Below, one piece after another: positions 9,563 to 19,212 of a DNA stretch of 64,000 nucleotides (position 1 is its first letter; each line of letters opens with the position of its first letter). Under the pieces are notes generated by a model. It saw only the letters and a program-made list of their open reading frames with translations, did not search any database and was not told the origin of the DNA. The stretch is from Pseudomonas sp. 8AS. GTDB taxonomy: Bacteria; Pseudomonadota; Gammaproteobacteria; Pseudomonadales; Pseudomonadaceae. A program made the translations under genes and the position numbers. The DNA lies in contig NZ_LR733406.1 of the NCBI RefSeq assembly GCF_902506505.1, positions 2,752,228-2,816,227 of the forward strand. The letters run 5' to 3'.

Positions 9563-10558
9563 ATGCTTGAACAGGAAAACCTGCACTGGGGGCTGGTGCA
9601 CGCCTTCGTTCTTGACGGCCAGGGCGGCGCGCGCAGCGTTGCCCGCGCGGCGCTGGATGACTTGCAGCTCAAGGCCGAGGAAAGCCTGTGGCTGCACTGG
9701 GATCGCAGTCACCTGCAGGCGCAGGCCTGGTTGCGTACGCAGAGCGGGCTGGATGAGTTCAGCTGCAACCTGCTGCTGGAGGAGAACACCCGGCCCCGTG
9801 TGCTGGCGTTGCCGGCCGATGAACTGTTGCTGTTTCTGCGCGGGGTCAACCTGAACCCCGGTGCGGAGCCGGAGGACATGGTTTCCGTACGCATCTTCGC
9901 CAATGCCTGGCGGGTCATCTCCCTGCGTCTGCGCCCGTTGCGCGCGACCGAGGAACTGATCGCGCAGCTGGCCAAGGGCACGGGGCCGAAGACTTCGGCC
10001 GAACTGATCCTGTTCCTCGCCGAGAACCTGACCGATCGTGTCGACACCCTGGTCAGCCAGCTGTCGGAGCTGCTCGACGAGCAGGAAGAACGCCTGGATG
10101 GCGACGAGCGCTATATGCCGGATCACGGCATGATGCTGCAGATCCGCCGGCGCGCGGCAGGCTTGCGGCGCTTTCTCGCCCCGCAGCGCGACATCTACGC
10201 GCAGCTGGTGCGCAACGGCTTCGCCTGGTTCGTCGTCGACGATGCCAGCTACTGGAACGAGCTGCACAACCGCCTGACCCGCTACCTGGAAGAGTTGGAA
10301 CTGCTGCGCGAACGGGTAGGGCTGGTGCTGGAGTCCGAGCACCGGCGCCTGAACGAGCGCATGGGGCGCACCATGTACTGGCTCGGCATCATCACCGGCT
10401 TCTTCCTGCCGATAAGCTGCATCACCGGTCTGCTCGGCATCAATGTCGGCGGCATCCCCGGGGCGGACAGCAGTTACGGCTTTTTCATTGCCTGCGTATC
10501 GATCGGAGCGGTCGCCACCTTCCAGTGGTGGCTGTTCCGCCGGTTGCGCTGGCTCTAG
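9563..10558 (+). CDS. cmaX: CorA/ZntB-type magnesium or zinc transporter CmaX
   Basis: 331 residues. It has a long cytoplasmic alpha/beta and helical N-terminal part, with a coiled stretch around residues 165-245, and two C-terminal membrane helices: MYWLGIITGFFLPISCITG and a second near the end (FFIACVSIGAVATFQWW). This is the 2-TM-GxN topology of a pentameric metal channel. The signature loop reads GIN (GLLGINVGG) rather than the GMN of CorA, as in the ZntB branch, so zinc or other cations are possible. In P. aeruginosa cmaX, crfX and cmpX form an operon ahead of sigX and have been linked to envelope stress; the order here is the same. Confidence 0.88.
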   Translation: MLEQENLHWGLVHAFVLDGQGGARSVARAALDDLQLKAEESLWLHWDRSHLQAQAWLRTQSGLDEFSCNLLLEENTRPRVLALPADELLLFLRGVNLNPGAEPEDMVSVRIFANAWRVISLRLRPLRATEELIAQLAKGTGPKTSAELILFLAENLTDRVDTLVSQLSELLDEQEERLDGDERYMPDHGMMLQIRRRAAGLRRFLAPQRDIYAQLVRNGFAWFVVDDASYWNELHNRLTRYLEELELLRERVGLVLESEHRRLNERMGRTMYWLGIITGFFLPISCITGLLGINVGGIPGADSSYGFFIACVSIGAVATFQWWLFRRLRWL

Positions 10559-10613
10559 ATGTGACCCCGCCTGACAGGGTGGCGTCTAGGCAACATATCC
10601 ACGTGAGGTGCGC

Positions 10614-10856
10614 ATGCACGATCCGTTCGAAGAATCATTGCGTGACCTGCTCAAGTCAAACGCCAGCAGTCATGACGACGACGCCACGCTGGGCCGCGTC
10701 CTGAAAACGGCCAACCGCCAGGTTGGCGTCGGCGACTTGTTTAGTCTGATGGGGCATTGCATCGAAGCCCTGATGATTGCGCTGAACAATGGTTCGGCCC
10801 ATGTGGCCCCGGTTTCTCGCACCCCATCCCCGCGCTCCGCACACAAGGCTGATTGA
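10614..10856 (+). CDS. crfX: small conserved protein CrfX
   Basis: 80 residues, acidic at the N-terminus, with no membrane segment or recognisable catalytic motif. It is named from its position between cmaX and cmpX. An in-frame GTG occurs at 10608; ATG 10614 is preferred because GAGG (10605-10608) is then correctly spaced. The stop codon lies 2 bp before the cmpX start, so translation is probably coupled. Function is unknown; in P. aeruginosa it belongs to the sigX neighbourhood. Confidence 0.82.
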   Translation: MHDPFEESLRDLLKSNASSHDDDATLGRVLKTANRQVGVGDLFSLMGHCIEALMIALNNGSAHVAPVSRTPSPRSAHKAD

Positions 10857-10858
10857 AT

Positions 10859-11683
10859 ATGGAACTCGATCCCTGGACTCAAAGTCTCGTCACCGCCATG
10901 AGCTCGGTATGGGCACCCATCGCCGGCTTCATTCCCCGGCTCTTCGGAGCCCTGGTGGTGGTGCTGCTCGGTTTCGTCGTGGCCAAGCTGCTCGACACCC
11001 TGCTGTCCAAGTTGCTGGCCAAGGTCGGGCTGGACCGGCTGATGTCGGGTACCGGGCTGACCAAGATGCTGTCCCGCGTGGGCATTCAGGTGCCGGTTTC
11101 GACCCTGATCGGCAAGATCGTCTACTGGTTCGTCCTGCTGATCTTCCTGGTTTCGGCCGCCGAATCGCTCGGCCTTGACCGGGTTTCAGCCACGCTCGAT
11201 GTCCTTGCCCTGTACCTGCCCAAGGTCCTCGGTGCCGCCGCCATCATGCTGGCCGGCGTGCTGCTGGCCCAGCTGCTCAGCGGCATCGTGCGTGGCGCCG
11301 CCGAAGGGGTCGGTCTGGATTACGCGGCCGGTCTGGGCCGGATTGCCCAGGGCCTGGTGATCATCATCAGCATCTCGGTGGCCATCGGTCAGCTGGAAGT
11401 GAAGACCGACCTGCTCAACAACGTGATCGCCATCGTGCTGATTTCCGTTGGCCTGGCCATTGCGCTGGCCCTGGGGCTGGGCAGCCGTGAGATAGCCGGG
11501 CAGATTCTGGCCGGCATCTATGTGCGCGAACTCTACGAGGTTGGGCAACAAGTCCGGGTTGGCGATGTCGAAGGGCAGATCGAGGAGATCGGCACGGTGA
11601 AAACCGTCCTCCTGACTGCAGAAGGGGATCTGGTCTCGCTGGCCAACCGTACCCTGCTCGAGCAGCACGTCAGCAGTCGCTGA
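10859..11683 (+). CDS. cmpX: MscS-like conserved TM-helix membrane protein CmpX
   Basis: 274 residues. Several glycine- and alanine-rich membrane helices are visible (LFGALVVVLLGFVVAKLL, LGAAAIMLAGVLLAQLL, VIAIVLISVGLAIALALGLG), followed by a short MscS-like beta domain (VGQQVRVGDVEGQIEEIG). This fits the conserved-TM-helix branch of mechanosensitive channel relatives. ATG 10859 follows the crfX stop by 2 bp. CmpX is reported to affect membrane tension and SigX activity in P. aeruginosa, which agrees with the position directly upstream of sigX. Confidence 0.88.
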   Translation: MELDPWTQSLVTAMSSVWAPIAGFIPRLFGALVVVLLGFVVAKLLDTLLSKLLAKVGLDRLMSGTGLTKMLSRVGIQVPVSTLIGKIVYWFVLLIFLVSAAESLGLDRVSATLDVLALYLPKVLGAAAIMLAGVLLAQLLSGIVRGAAEGVGLDYAAGLGRIAQGLVIIISISVAIGQLEVKTDLLNNVIAIVLISVGLAIALALGLGSREIAGQILAGIYVRELYEVGQQVRVGDVEGQIEEIGTVKTVLLTAEGDLVSLANRTLLEQHVSSR

Positions 11684-11767
11684 TTCGCCAATCCCTGCTA
11701 ATGTATGCGGCCAGTACCCGTGATTGGGGCTGGCTGCCATCTGACCTCTTTGTCGGCACAACCCGTT

Positions 11768-12358
11768 TTGAACACAGGCCAATCGTTATCCATGCGTTAT
11801 GACCCGCGTGAGCTCTCCGACGAAGAGCTTGTGCAGCGTGCGCATGTCGAACTGTTTCATGTTACCCGCGCCTACGAAGAGCTCATGCGTCGCTATCAGC
11901 GTACGCTGTTCAATGTCTGCGCCCGTTACTTGGGCAATGAGCGCGATGCCGACGATGTATGCCAAGAGGTCATGCTCAAGGTTCTATATGGCCTGAAGAA
12001 CTTCGAGGGCAAATCCAAGTTCAAGACATGGCTATATAGCATCACCTATAACGAGTGCATTACTCAGTATCGCAAAGAGCGTCGCAAGCGCCGCCTGCTG
12101 GATGCGCTAAGTCTCGACCCGCTGGAGGAAGCGTCCGAAGAAAAGGCGCCGAAAACCGAGGAGCGTGGCGGACTTGATCGCTGGCTGGTGCATGTCAATC
12201 CCATTGACCGGGAAATTCTGGTGCTACGTTTTGTCGCAGAGCTGGAGTTCCAGGAAATTGCCGACATCATGCACATGGGACTTAGCGCCACCAAGATGCG
12301 CTACAAGCGTGCACTCGACCGACTGCGGGAGAAATTTTCCGGTGTGGTCGAAACTTGA
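11768..12358 (+). CDS. sigX: ECF sigma factor SigX
   Basis: 196 residues from the TTG at 11768, the length recalled for P. aeruginosa SigX. Region 2 (RDADDVCQEVMLKVLYGL, then FKTWLYSITYNECI) and region 4 (PIDREILVLRFVAELEFQEI, then LSATKMRYKRALDRLREKF) are intact. SigX controls envelope and fatty-acid genes and part of oprF expression. The start is uncertain: no good ribosome site precedes TTG 11768, and ATG 11792 would give 188 residues beginning MRYDPRELSDEE. No separate anti-sigma gene follows; upstream CmpX is the probable membrane partner. oprF follows after 113 bp. Confidence 0.93.
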   Translation: MNTGQSLSMRYDPRELSDEELVQRAHVELFHVTRAYEELMRRYQRTLFNVCARYLGNERDADDVCQEVMLKVLYGLKNFEGKSKFKTWLYSITYNECITQYRKERRKRRLLDALSLDPLEEASEEKAPKTEERGGLDRWLVHVNPIDREILVLRFVAELEFQEIADIMHMGLSATKMRYKRALDRLREKFSGVVET

Positions 12359-12471
12359 TGCTCTGCAAATTATCTGAAGCGCAGCGGTGAGTACTTCTGG
12401 TAAACTCGCCGCCAAGTTGTTCCGCATGACCGTAGGGCAACTCACAGTCATAAAATGATGGGGATTTACGG

Positions 12472-13503
12472 ATGAAACTGAAAAACACCTTGGGCGCAGT
12501 CATCGGCTCGCTGATTGCTGCTTCTTCGCTGAATGCACTGGCCCAAGGCCAAGGCGCTGTTGAAGTCGAAGGCTTTGCCAAGAAAGAGTTCTTCGATAGC
12601 GCTCGCGACTTCGACAACAACGGCAACCTGTTCGGCGCCTCCGTTGGCTACTTCCTGACCGACGCTGTTGAACTGCGTCTGGGCTACGACGAAGTACACA
12701 ACGCTCGCGGCGACGACGGCCGTAACATCAAGGGCTCCAACACTGCCCTGGATGCCCTGTACCACTTCAATGCTCCGGGCGACACCCTGCGTCCGTACGT
12801 ATCCGCTGGTTTCTCCGACCAGAGCATCGGTCAGAACGGCAATGGCGGTCGTAACGGCTCCACCTTCGCCAACCTGGGCGGCGGTGCCAAGCTGTACTTC
12901 ACCGAGAACTTCTACGCCCGTGCTGGCGTTGAAGCTCAGTACAACATCGACCAGGGCGACACCGAGTGGGCCCCGAGCGTTGGTATCGGCCTGAACTTCG
13001 GCGGCGGCTCCAAGCCGGCCCCGGCTGCCGAGCCGGTTGCCGAAGTCTGCAGCGATAGCGACAACGATGGCGTGTGCGACAACGTCGACAAGTGCCCGGA
13101 CACCCCGGCCAACACCACCGTTGATGCCGATGGCTGCCCGGCTGTTGCCGAAGTAGTTCGCGTTGAACTGGACGTGAAGTTCGACTTCGACAAGGCCCAG
13201 GTCAAAGAAGAAAGCTACGGTGACATCAAGAACCTGGCTGACTTCATGAACCAGTACCCGCAAACCGCTACCACCGTTGAAGGTCACACCGACTCCGTGG
13301 GTACCGACGCTTACAACCAGAAGCTGTCCGAGCGTCGTGCCAACGCCGTTCGTGATGTACTGGTCAACCAGTACAGCGTTGGCGCCGAGCGCGTCAACTC
13401 GGTTGGTTACGGCGAATCCCGCCCGGTTGCCGACAACGCTAGCGAAGCTGGCCGCGCCGTTAACCGTCGCGTAGAAGCTGAAGTAGAAGCCCAATCCAAG
13501 TAA
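12472..13503 (+). CDS. oprF: major outer membrane porin OprF
   Basis: 343 residues. A signal peptide ends at about ALA-24 before QGQGAVEVEG. The N-terminal eight-strand barrel is followed by a proline/alanine linker, a hinge with four cysteines (CSDSDNDGVC and then DKCPDTP...DGC) and an OmpA-type peptidoglycan-binding domain (EGHTDSVGTDAYNQKLSERR). Codon choice is strongly biased, as expected for an abundant protein. GGGGA lies 7 nt before the ATG. A strong terminator follows, so it is probably monocistronic with some readthrough from sigX. Confidence 0.97.
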   Translation: MKLKNTLGAVIGSLIAASSLNALAQGQGAVEVEGFAKKEFFDSARDFDNNGNLFGASVGYFLTDAVELRLGYDEVHNARGDDGRNIKGSNTALDALYHFNAPGDTLRPYVSAGFSDQSIGQNGNGGRNGSTFANLGGGAKLYFTENFYARAGVEAQYNIDQGDTEWAPSVGIGLNFGGGSKPAPAAEPVAEVCSDSDNDGVCDNVDKCPDTPANTTVDADGCPAVAEVVRVELDVKFDFDKAQVKEESYGDIKNLADFMNQYPQTATTVEGHTDSVGTDAYNQKLSERRANAVRDVLVNQYSVGAERVNSVGYGESRPVADNASEAGRAVNRRVEAEVEAQSK

Positions 13504-13522
13504 TTGGTCTAGGCGTCACAAG

Positions 13523-13547
13523 AAACCCGGCCTCGGCCGGGTTTTTT
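13523..13547 (+). terminator. rho-independent terminator of oprF
   Basis: CCCGGC (13526-13531) pairs with GCCGGG (13536-13541) around a CTCG loop; flanking A residues pair with the first Ts, and a run of six T follows. It begins 20 bp after the oprF stop. Confidence 0.92.
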
Positions 13548-13667
13548 GTTGCCTGCGAGAACCTGTTTTTGCCAAGCGCCGCACCTTGTCACCAAACCGA
13601 CGCTCTGCGGTCATCGCCTTGCCATTAGCATTCGCTGCAATCGCTGCAAATGGACGAGGATATGGCG

Positions 13668-15029
13668 ATGCGACTTTGCGTGATCGGAGCGGGATATGTG
13701 GGGCTGGTGACGGCGTGCTGCTTTGCCGAGATGGGTAACCGCGTCGTGTGTGTCGAGCGTGACCCGCTGCGGCTCGCCCGGTTGACCGCCGGCGAAGCGC
13801 CGATCTACGAGCCGGGGCTGGAGGCCATGCTCAAAGCGCATCTGGGCAGTGGTCAGCTGAGCTTTAGCGCGCAGCTGGAGGAGGGCGTCCGGCACGCGGA
13901 AGTGATCTTCATCGCCGTGGGCACGCCCTCCGGCGAGGATGGCTCGGCCGACCTCTCGCATGTCCTGGCGGTAGCCGACGAGCTGGGGGCCAGGCTGCAG
14001 CATTCCTGCGTCGTGGTGAACAAGTCCACGGTGCCGGTCGGCACGGCCGAGCGGGTGCGCCAGCGCATCGACAAGGCTCTCGCCGCGCGAGGGCGCAACA
14101 TCAGCGTGCGGGTGGCCAGTAACCCAGAATTCCTCAAGGAAGGTTCGGCGGTCGAGGACTTCATGCGCCCCGATCGTGTGCTGCTGGGTTGTGCCGAAGC
14201 CGAAACCGCGCAATTGCTGCGGCGCCTGTACGCCCCGTTCCTGCGCAACCACGAGCGGGTCCTGGACATGGGCGTGCGTGCCGCCGAGTTCAGCAAGTAC
14301 GCCGCCAACGCCTTCCTCGCCACCAAGATTTCCTTCATGAACGAAATGGCCGGGCTGTGCGCGCGCCTGGAGGTGGACATCGAGGATGTGCGCCGCGGTA
14401 TCGGCAGCGACAAGCGCATCGGCACCCACTTCATCTATGCCGGCTGCGGCTATGGCGGCTCGTGCTTCCCCAAGGATGTGCGGGCGCTGATCCGCAGCGC
14501 CGAGCTTGAAGGTTTCGAACCGGGCATCCTGCGCGCGGTCGAGGCGCGCAATGCCCTGCAGAAGACCCTGCTGTTCCAGGCGCTGCGCGAGCATTTCGCC
14601 GGCTACCTGCAGGGGCGGGTGGTGGCCTTGTGGGGGCTGGCGTTCAAGCCGGGCACCGACGACCTGCGCGAGGCGCCCAGCCTGGTGCTGCTGGATGCCT
14701 TGCTGGCGGCCGGGGTGCGGGTGCAGGCCTGCGATCCGGCGGCCTGCGCCGGGGTCGCGGCGCGCTATGCAGAGGCGCTCAGTAACGGCCAGCTGCAGCT
14801 TGGCGAGTCACCCTATGCCGCCGCCGAAGGGGCCGATGCCCTGGTGCTGGTCACCGAGTGGAAGCAGTTCCGCCAGCCGGACTTCCAGCGTATCCGTGGC
14901 AGCATGCGCATGCCGGTGCTGTTCGACGGGCGCAACATCTACAATGCCCAGGAGCTGGCGGCCCTGGGCTTTATCTACCGAGGCATCGGGCGCCCTGCGC
15001 TGGGTCATTGTAAGGCCAGCGCCGCCTGA
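13668..15029 (+). CDS. ugd: UDP-glucose 6-dehydrogenase
   Basis: 453 residues. It oxidises UDP-glucose to UDP-glucuronate with two NAD+, feeding exopolysaccharide and, through UDP-L-Ara4N, lipid A modification. The Rossmann motif is VIGAGYVGLVTAC, and the catalytic cysteine is Cys266 in GCGYGGSCFPKDV. ATGs also occur in frame at 13650 and 13662. The third, at 13668, is chosen because GACGAGGA ends 7 nt before it and the protein then begins MRLCVIGAGYVG at the family length. galU follows 44 bp later. Confidence 0.95.
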   Translation: MRLCVIGAGYVGLVTACCFAEMGNRVVCVERDPLRLARLTAGEAPIYEPGLEAMLKAHLGSGQLSFSAQLEEGVRHAEVIFIAVGTPSGEDGSADLSHVLAVADELGARLQHSCVVVNKSTVPVGTAERVRQRIDKALAARGRNISVRVASNPEFLKEGSAVEDFMRPDRVLLGCAEAETAQLLRRLYAPFLRNHERVLDMGVRAAEFSKYAANAFLATKISFMNEMAGLCARLEVDIEDVRRGIGSDKRIGTHFIYAGCGYGGSCFPKDVRALIRSAELEGFEPGILRAVEARNALQKTLLFQALREHFAGYLQGRVVALWGLAFKPGTDDLREAPSLVLLDALLAAGVRVQACDPAACAGVAARYAEALSNGQLQLGESPYAAAEGADALVLVTEWKQFRQPDFQRIRGSMRMPVLFDGRNIYNAQELAALGFIYRGIGRPALGHCKASAA

Positions 15030-15073
15030 TTAGACTGCGCGGCAGTTTATCCGCCGTAGTGCCTAGGACTCCC

Positions 15074-15913
15074 ATGATCAAGAAATGTCTATTCCCGGCT
15101 GCCGGTTATGGCACCCGTTTCCTGCCCGCCACCAAGGCCATGCCCAAAGAGATGCTGCCGGTGGTCAACAAGCCGCTGATCCAGTACGGCGTCGAGGAAG
15201 CGCTGGAGGCTGGGCTGACCGAGATCGCCATGGTCACCGGTCGCGGCAAGCGCGCCTTGGAAGACCATTTCGACATCAGCTACGAGCTGGAACATCAGAT
15301 CCAGGGCACCGACAAGGAAAAGTACCTGGTTGGTATCCGTCGCCTGATCGACGAATGCTCCTTCTCCTACACCCGCCAGGTGGAGATGAAGGGCCTGGGT
15401 CACGCCATCCTCTGCGGTCGCCCGCTGATCGGTGACGAGCCGTTCGCCGTGGTTCTGGCCGACGACCTGTGCTTCAACCTCGAAGGCGACGGCGTGCTGC
15501 AGCAGATGGTCAAGCTGTACAACCAGTTCCGCTGCTCCATCGTGGCCATCCAGGAAGTGCCGCCGGAGGAAACCTCCAAGTATGGTGTGATCGCCGGCGA
15601 GATGATCCGCGACGACATCTACCGGGTAAACGCCATGGTCGAGAAGCCCAAGCCGGAAGACGCCCCGTCGAACCTGGCGATCATCGGCCGCTACATCCTC
15701 ACCCCGGACATCTTCGACCTGATCGAAAAGACCGAGCCGGGCAAGGGTGGCGAGATCCAGATTACCGACGCGCTGATGAAGCAGGCCCAGGACGGCTGCG
15801 TGATCGCCTACAAGTTCAAGGGCAAGCGTTTCGACTGCGGTGGTGCGGAAGGTTACATCGAGGCGACCAACTACTGCTTCGAGAACCTGTACAAGACCGG
15901 CCGCGCTTACTGA
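15074..15913 (+). CDS. galU: UTP-glucose-1-phosphate uridylyltransferase GalU
   Basis: 279 residues, the pseudomonad GalU length. It makes UDP-glucose from UTP and glucose-1-phosphate, supplying Ugd just upstream, LPS core and other glycans. The nucleotidyltransferase signature [20 protein letters not shown] is at the N-terminus, and [20 protein letters not shown] is in the middle. The frame is open from 15059, but ATG 15074 gives the known start [14 protein letters not shown] hairpin terminator follows. Confidence 0.96.
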   Translation: MIKKCLFPAAGYGTRFLPATKAMPKEMLPVVNKPLIQYGVEEALEAGLTEIAMVTGRGKRALEDHFDISYELEHQIQGTDKEKYLVGIRRLIDECSFSYTRQVEMKGLGHAILCGRPLIGDEPFAVVLADDLCFNLEGDGVLQQMVKLYNQFRCSIVAIQEVPPEETSKYGVIAGEMIRDDIYRVNAMVEKPKPEDAPSNLAIIGRYILTPDIFDLIEKTEPGKGGEIQITDALMKQAQDGCVIAYKFKGKRFDCGGAEGYIEATNYCFENLYKTGRAY

Positions 15914-15929
15914 TCCAGCCGCCGTACGA

Positions 15930-15958
15930 CAAAGCCACCTGCGGGTGGCTTTGCTGTT
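15930..15958 (+). terminator. hairpin terminator between convergent galU and VOC gene
   Basis: CAAAGCCACC (15930-15939) pairs perfectly with GGTGGCTTTG (15944-15953) around a TGCG loop. The T run after it is short (CTGTTTC); on the minus strand the stem is followed by GTCGTACGG, so termination is mainly for galU. Confidence 0.7.
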
Positions 15959-15972
15959 TCAGGCCCTTCGTT

Positions 15973-16395
15973 TCAGGGAATGGGCATGTCCTGCGAGCCC
16001 GGCCCGAGCGGCTGGCCGTAGCTGAACTCGACATAATTGCCGGCCGGGTCGCGCAGGCCGCAGTAGTAGCCGACCGGGTAGGGCTCATCGCGCGGCGCCC
16101 AGATCAGGCAGCCCGCTTCGGCGGCGCGTGCGGCAATGGCATCGACCGCTTCGCGGCTGTCCACGGCGAAACCGAAGTGGCTGTAGTCGTCAGCGGCCAG
16201 CTGCCGCGCCTGACCGCCGGGCATGATGACGAAGATGAACTGGTGCTCCTTGCCCGGTTCCGCCATCCAGACGATCTTCGAGCCCTTGCCGGCCCGTTCG
16301 TGGATCACCCGCATGCCGCAGAAGTCCCGGTAGAAGGTCATGCAGGCCTCCAGGTCCGGCACGTGCAGGGCGATATGAGTCAGGCATGGACGCAT
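15973..16395 (-). CDS. VOC family protein (glyoxalase/dioxygenase-like)
   Basis: 140 residues with one vicinal-oxygen-chelate domain. N-terminal [20 protein letters not shown], a middle HFGFAV and C-terminal [12 protein letters not shown] supply the likely metal ligands (His, His, Glu). The ATG at 16395 gives a clean domain start ([12 protein letters not shown]). It is divergent from gor and convergent with galU, the arrangement recalled for P. aeruginosa PA2024. It could be a lactoylglutathione-lyase-like enzyme, and the glutathione reductase next door fits that, but the substrate is not determined. Confidence 0.85.
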   Translation of the reverse strand: MRPCLTHIALHVPDLEACMTFYRDFCGMRVIHERAGKGSKIVWMAEPGKEHQFIFVIMPGGQARQLAADDYSHFGFAVDSREAVDAIAARAAEAGCLIWAPRDEPYPVGYYCGLRDPAGNYVEFSYGQPLGPGSQDMPIP

Positions 16396-16479
16396 CTGGG
16401 CACTCCCGAGGGCGCTTTTGCGCGCAAGCGGCAGGGACGATTGGGTTATGCTGGCAGCCTGCTGAGGAGAGCACAACCC

Positions 16480-17838
16480 ATGCCTTACGACTTCGACCTC
16501 TTCGTTATCGGCGCCGGCTCCGGCGGCGTGCGCGCCGCCCGTTTCGCCGCCGGTTACGGCGCCAAGGTGGCCGTGGCCGAGAGCCGCTACCTGGGCGGCA
16601 CCTGCGTCAACGTCGGTTGCGTGCCGAAGAAGCTGCTGGTCTATGGCGCGCACTTCGCCGAAGGCTTCGCCCAGGCGCAGGGCTATGGCTGGAGCAGCCA
16701 GCAGCCCAGCTTCGACTGGCCCACCCTGATCGCCAACAAGAACCGCGAGATCCAGCGCCTCAACGGCATCTATCGCAACCTGCTGGTCAACAGTGGCGTC
16801 CAGCTGCTCGAAGGCCATGCGCGCCTGCTCGACCCGCACAGCGTCGAGGTCGATGGCCAGCGCTACAGCGCCGCGAAGATCCTCATCGCCACCGGCGGCT
16901 GGCCACAGGTGCCGGACATCCCGGGCAAGGAGCTGGCGATCACCTCCAACGAAGCCTTCTACCTCAAGCAGCTGCCCAAGCGCGTGCTGGTTGTCGGCGG
17001 TGGCTACATTGCCGTCGAGTTCGCCTCGATCTTCCACGGCCTGGGTGCACAGACTTCGCTGCTCTATCGCGGCGAACTGTTCCTGCGCGGCTTCGACGGG
17101 GCCGTGCGCCAGCACCTCAAGGACGAGCTGACCCGCAAGGGCCTGGACCTGCAGTTCCACAGCGACATCGAGCGCATCGAGCAACAGGCCGACGGCAGCC
17201 TGCTGGCCACCCTGCAGGATGGTCGCCAGTTGCCGACCGACTGCGTGTTCTACGCCACCGGCCGGCGACCGATGCTGGACGACCTCGGCCTGGAACATAC
17301 CGCCGTCGAGCTGGATCAGCGCGGCTTCATCAAGGTCGACGACAGCTATGTCACCGCCGAACCGTCCATTCTCGCCATTGGCGACGTGATCGGGCGGGTG
17401 CAGCTGACCCCGGTGGCCCTCGCCGAAGGCATGGCGGTGGCCCGGCGCCTGTTCCGCCCGGAGGAATACCGCAAGGTGGATTACCAGCTGATTCCCACCG
17501 CGGTGTTCAGCTTGCCTAATATCGCCACGGTCGGCCTCAGCGAGGAGCAGGCGAGGGCGGCCGGCTATGCCGTCAAGGTCTTCGAGAGCCGTTTCCGGCC
17601 GATGCAACTGAGCCTCACCGATTGCCAGGAACGCACGTTGATGAAGCTGGTGGTGAACGCCGCCGACGACCGCGTGCTGGGTTGCCACATGGTTGGCCCG
17701 GACTCCGGCGAGATCATCCAGGGCCTGGCCGTGGCGCTGAAAGCCGGCGCGACCAAGCAGGTCTTCGACGAGACCCTGGGCATCCACCCGACGGCCGCCG
17801 AGGAGTTTGTCACCATGCGCACGCCTGTGACGGTCTGA
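16480..17838 (+). CDS. gor: glutathione-disulfide reductase
   Basis: 452 residues. The FAD motif is [20 protein letters not shown], the redox-active pair is Cys42/Cys47 in [13 protein letters not shown], the NADPH motif is [20 protein letters not shown], and the C-terminal catalytic His sits in [10 protein letters not shown]. It keeps glutathione reduced using NADPH. The reading frame is open far upstream through galU, but only the ATG at 16480, with GAGGAG upstream, gives the flavoprotein N-terminus [13 protein letters not shown]. Confidence 0.96.
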   Translation: MPYDFDLFVIGAGSGGVRAARFAAGYGAKVAVAESRYLGGTCVNVGCVPKKLLVYGAHFAEGFAQAQGYGWSSQQPSFDWPTLIANKNREIQRLNGIYRNLLVNSGVQLLEGHARLLDPHSVEVDGQRYSAAKILIATGGWPQVPDIPGKELAITSNEAFYLKQLPKRVLVVGGGYIAVEFASIFHGLGAQTSLLYRGELFLRGFDGAVRQHLKDELTRKGLDLQFHSDIERIEQQADGSLLATLQDGRQLPTDCVFYATGRRPMLDDLGLEHTAVELDQRGFIKVDDSYVTAEPSILAIGDVIGRVQLTPVALAEGMAVARRLFRPEEYRKVDYQLIPTAVFSLPNIATVGLSEEQARAAGYAVKVFESRFRPMQLSLTDCQERTLMKLVVNAADDRVLGCHMVGPDSGEIIQGLAVALKAGATKQVFDETLGIHPTAAEEFVTMRTPVTV

Positions 17839-17843
17839 AGCCC

Positions 17844-18467
17844 ATGCAACAGCTCTTCTATCTATCCGATCTGTTCGGCGTGCTGGTCTTCGCCATCAGC
17901 GGCGCCTTGATGGCCGGACGCAAGTCCATGGACCTGTTCGGCGTATTGGTGATCGCCATCATCACCGCGCTGGGCGGCGGCACCTTGCGCGACCTGATCC
18001 TGGATAACCACCCGGTCAGCTGGATCCGCAACGACACCTATATCCTGGTCGCCTCGCTGGCTGCCATCGGTACCGTGCTCTGGGTGCGCCTGACCCGGCC
18101 GATTCACGAGCGCGGCCTGCTGCTCGCCGATGCCTTCGGCCTGGCCGTGTTCACCGTGATCGGCACCGAAGTCGCCCTGCAGCACAACATGCCCTACAGC
18201 ACCGCGGTGATCATGGGGGTCATGACCGGCGTGGCCGGCGGGGTGATGCGCGATGTGATCTGCAATGAGATCCCGCTGATCTTCCAGAAGGAGATCTATG
18301 CCACCGCCTGTATCTTCGGCTCGCTGGTGTTCATCGGCCTGCGCGAACTGGCTACGCCGCACTGGCTGGACACCGGGGTGGCCATGCTCAGCGTGCTGGC
18401 GGTACGCCTGGCGGCGATCCACTGGCACCTGGGCTTGCCGCGCTTCCATCTGCTCGATCGCGACTGA
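17844..18467 (+). CDS. TRIC/UPF0126 family membrane protein
   Basis: 207 residues, with about seven hydrophobic segments in two homologous halves. Each half carries the glycine-rich signature GGGTLRD or AGGVMRDV. This is the prokaryotic trimeric intracellular cation channel family (YadS/YicG type). It starts 5 bp after gor and is probably cotranscribed with it. Physiological role in bacteria is unclear; potassium or other monovalent cation permeation is known for homologues. Confidence 0.87.
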   Translation: MQQLFYLSDLFGVLVFAISGALMAGRKSMDLFGVLVIAIITALGGGTLRDLILDNHPVSWIRNDTYILVASLAAIGTVLWVRLTRPIHERGLLLADAFGLAVFTVIGTEVALQHNMPYSTAVIMGVMTGVAGGVMRDVICNEIPLIFQKEIYATACIFGSLVFIGLRELATPHWLDTGVAMLSVLAVRLAAIHWHLGLPRFHLLDRD

Positions 18468-18540
18468 CGATGAACCCGGCTGGCAGGCTAATATCAGGGC
18501 AGGGGAGGCAGCAGGCCATGAACATTCACGGAGTCATACG

Positions 18541-19212
18541 ATGAGCCAGGATTCGGGACAGCCGGTGGATCGCAGTCAGGCGCTGCCACCGTTGGCGGAG
18601 CTGATCGCCTGCCACGAATGCGACCTGCTCATGCACCATCCGCACATCGGCGAAGAGCAGAAGGCCTGCTGCCCACGCTGCGGCTACGAAATGATCGTGC
18701 ACCGCACGCAGATGCGCCGCCGCTCGCTGGCGCTGGCCATCACCGCGCTGCTGCTGTTCATCCCGGCCAACTTCCTGCCGATCATGAGCCTCAACCTGCT
18801 CGGGCAGAACGCGGTCGATACGGTATGGAGCGGGGTAGTGGGGCTGTACCACTCGGGCATGCAGCCGGTGGCGCTGGTGGTGTTCCTCTGCAGCATGCTG
18901 ATACCGCTGCTCAAGCTGGTCTGCCAGCTGCTGGTTCTGTTGAGCATGCCCTTCAAGGCCATGCGCCCCTTGGGCATCCAGTTGTACCGGACCTATCACC
19001 ACCTGCGTGAGTGGGGCATGCTCGAGGTCTATCTGTTCGGCATCCTGGTCTCGATCGTCAAGCTGATCGATCTGGCGGACCTGCACCTGGGCGTCGGTAT
19101 GGCGTGCTTCATCGCCATGATGCTGGCGCAGGTATGGCTGGAGGTGAGCATGTCGCCCCATCAGGTATGGGATGCCCTGAGCGAGGAGGAGGACGGTCAT
19201 GCGCGCACTTGA
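18541..19212 (+). CDS. paraquat-inducible protein A family, first half-protein
   Basis: 223 residues. A zinc-ribbon-like CxxC pair (CHECD and CPRCGYE) is followed by about four membrane helices with the family motif FIPANFLPIMSLNLLG. E. coli PqiA is one protein with two such halves; here the halves are separate genes. GGAG (18530-18533) lies 7 nt before the ATG. PqiA works with the MCE protein PqiB and lipoprotein PqiC in lipid movement across the periplasm, but neither gene follows here. Confidence 0.86.
   Translation: MSQDSGQPVDRSQALPPLAELIACHECDLLMHHPHIGEEQKACCPRCGYEMIVHRTQMRRRSLALAITALLLFIPANFLPIMSLNLLGQNAVDTVWSGVVGLYHSGMQPVALVVFLCSMLIPLLKLVCQLLVLLSMPFKAMRPLGIQLYRTYHHLREWGMLEVYLFGILVSIVKLIDLADLHLGVGMACFIAMMLAQVWLEVSMSPHQVWDALSEEEDGHART

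Noticed and set aside
12426..12456. ATGACC and TAAAAT as an oprF promoter
   Set aside because: The spacer would be 19 bp and the start would fall about 8 nt before the ATG, leaving no room for the ribosome site. The real SigX/sigma-70 promoters could not be fixed by eye.
15469..17838. A 789-codon open frame covering the galU 3' half, the VOC gene and gor
   Set aside because: Only the part from 16480 is protein-like (gor). The rest is a non-coding frame opposite or beside real genes, common at this GC content.
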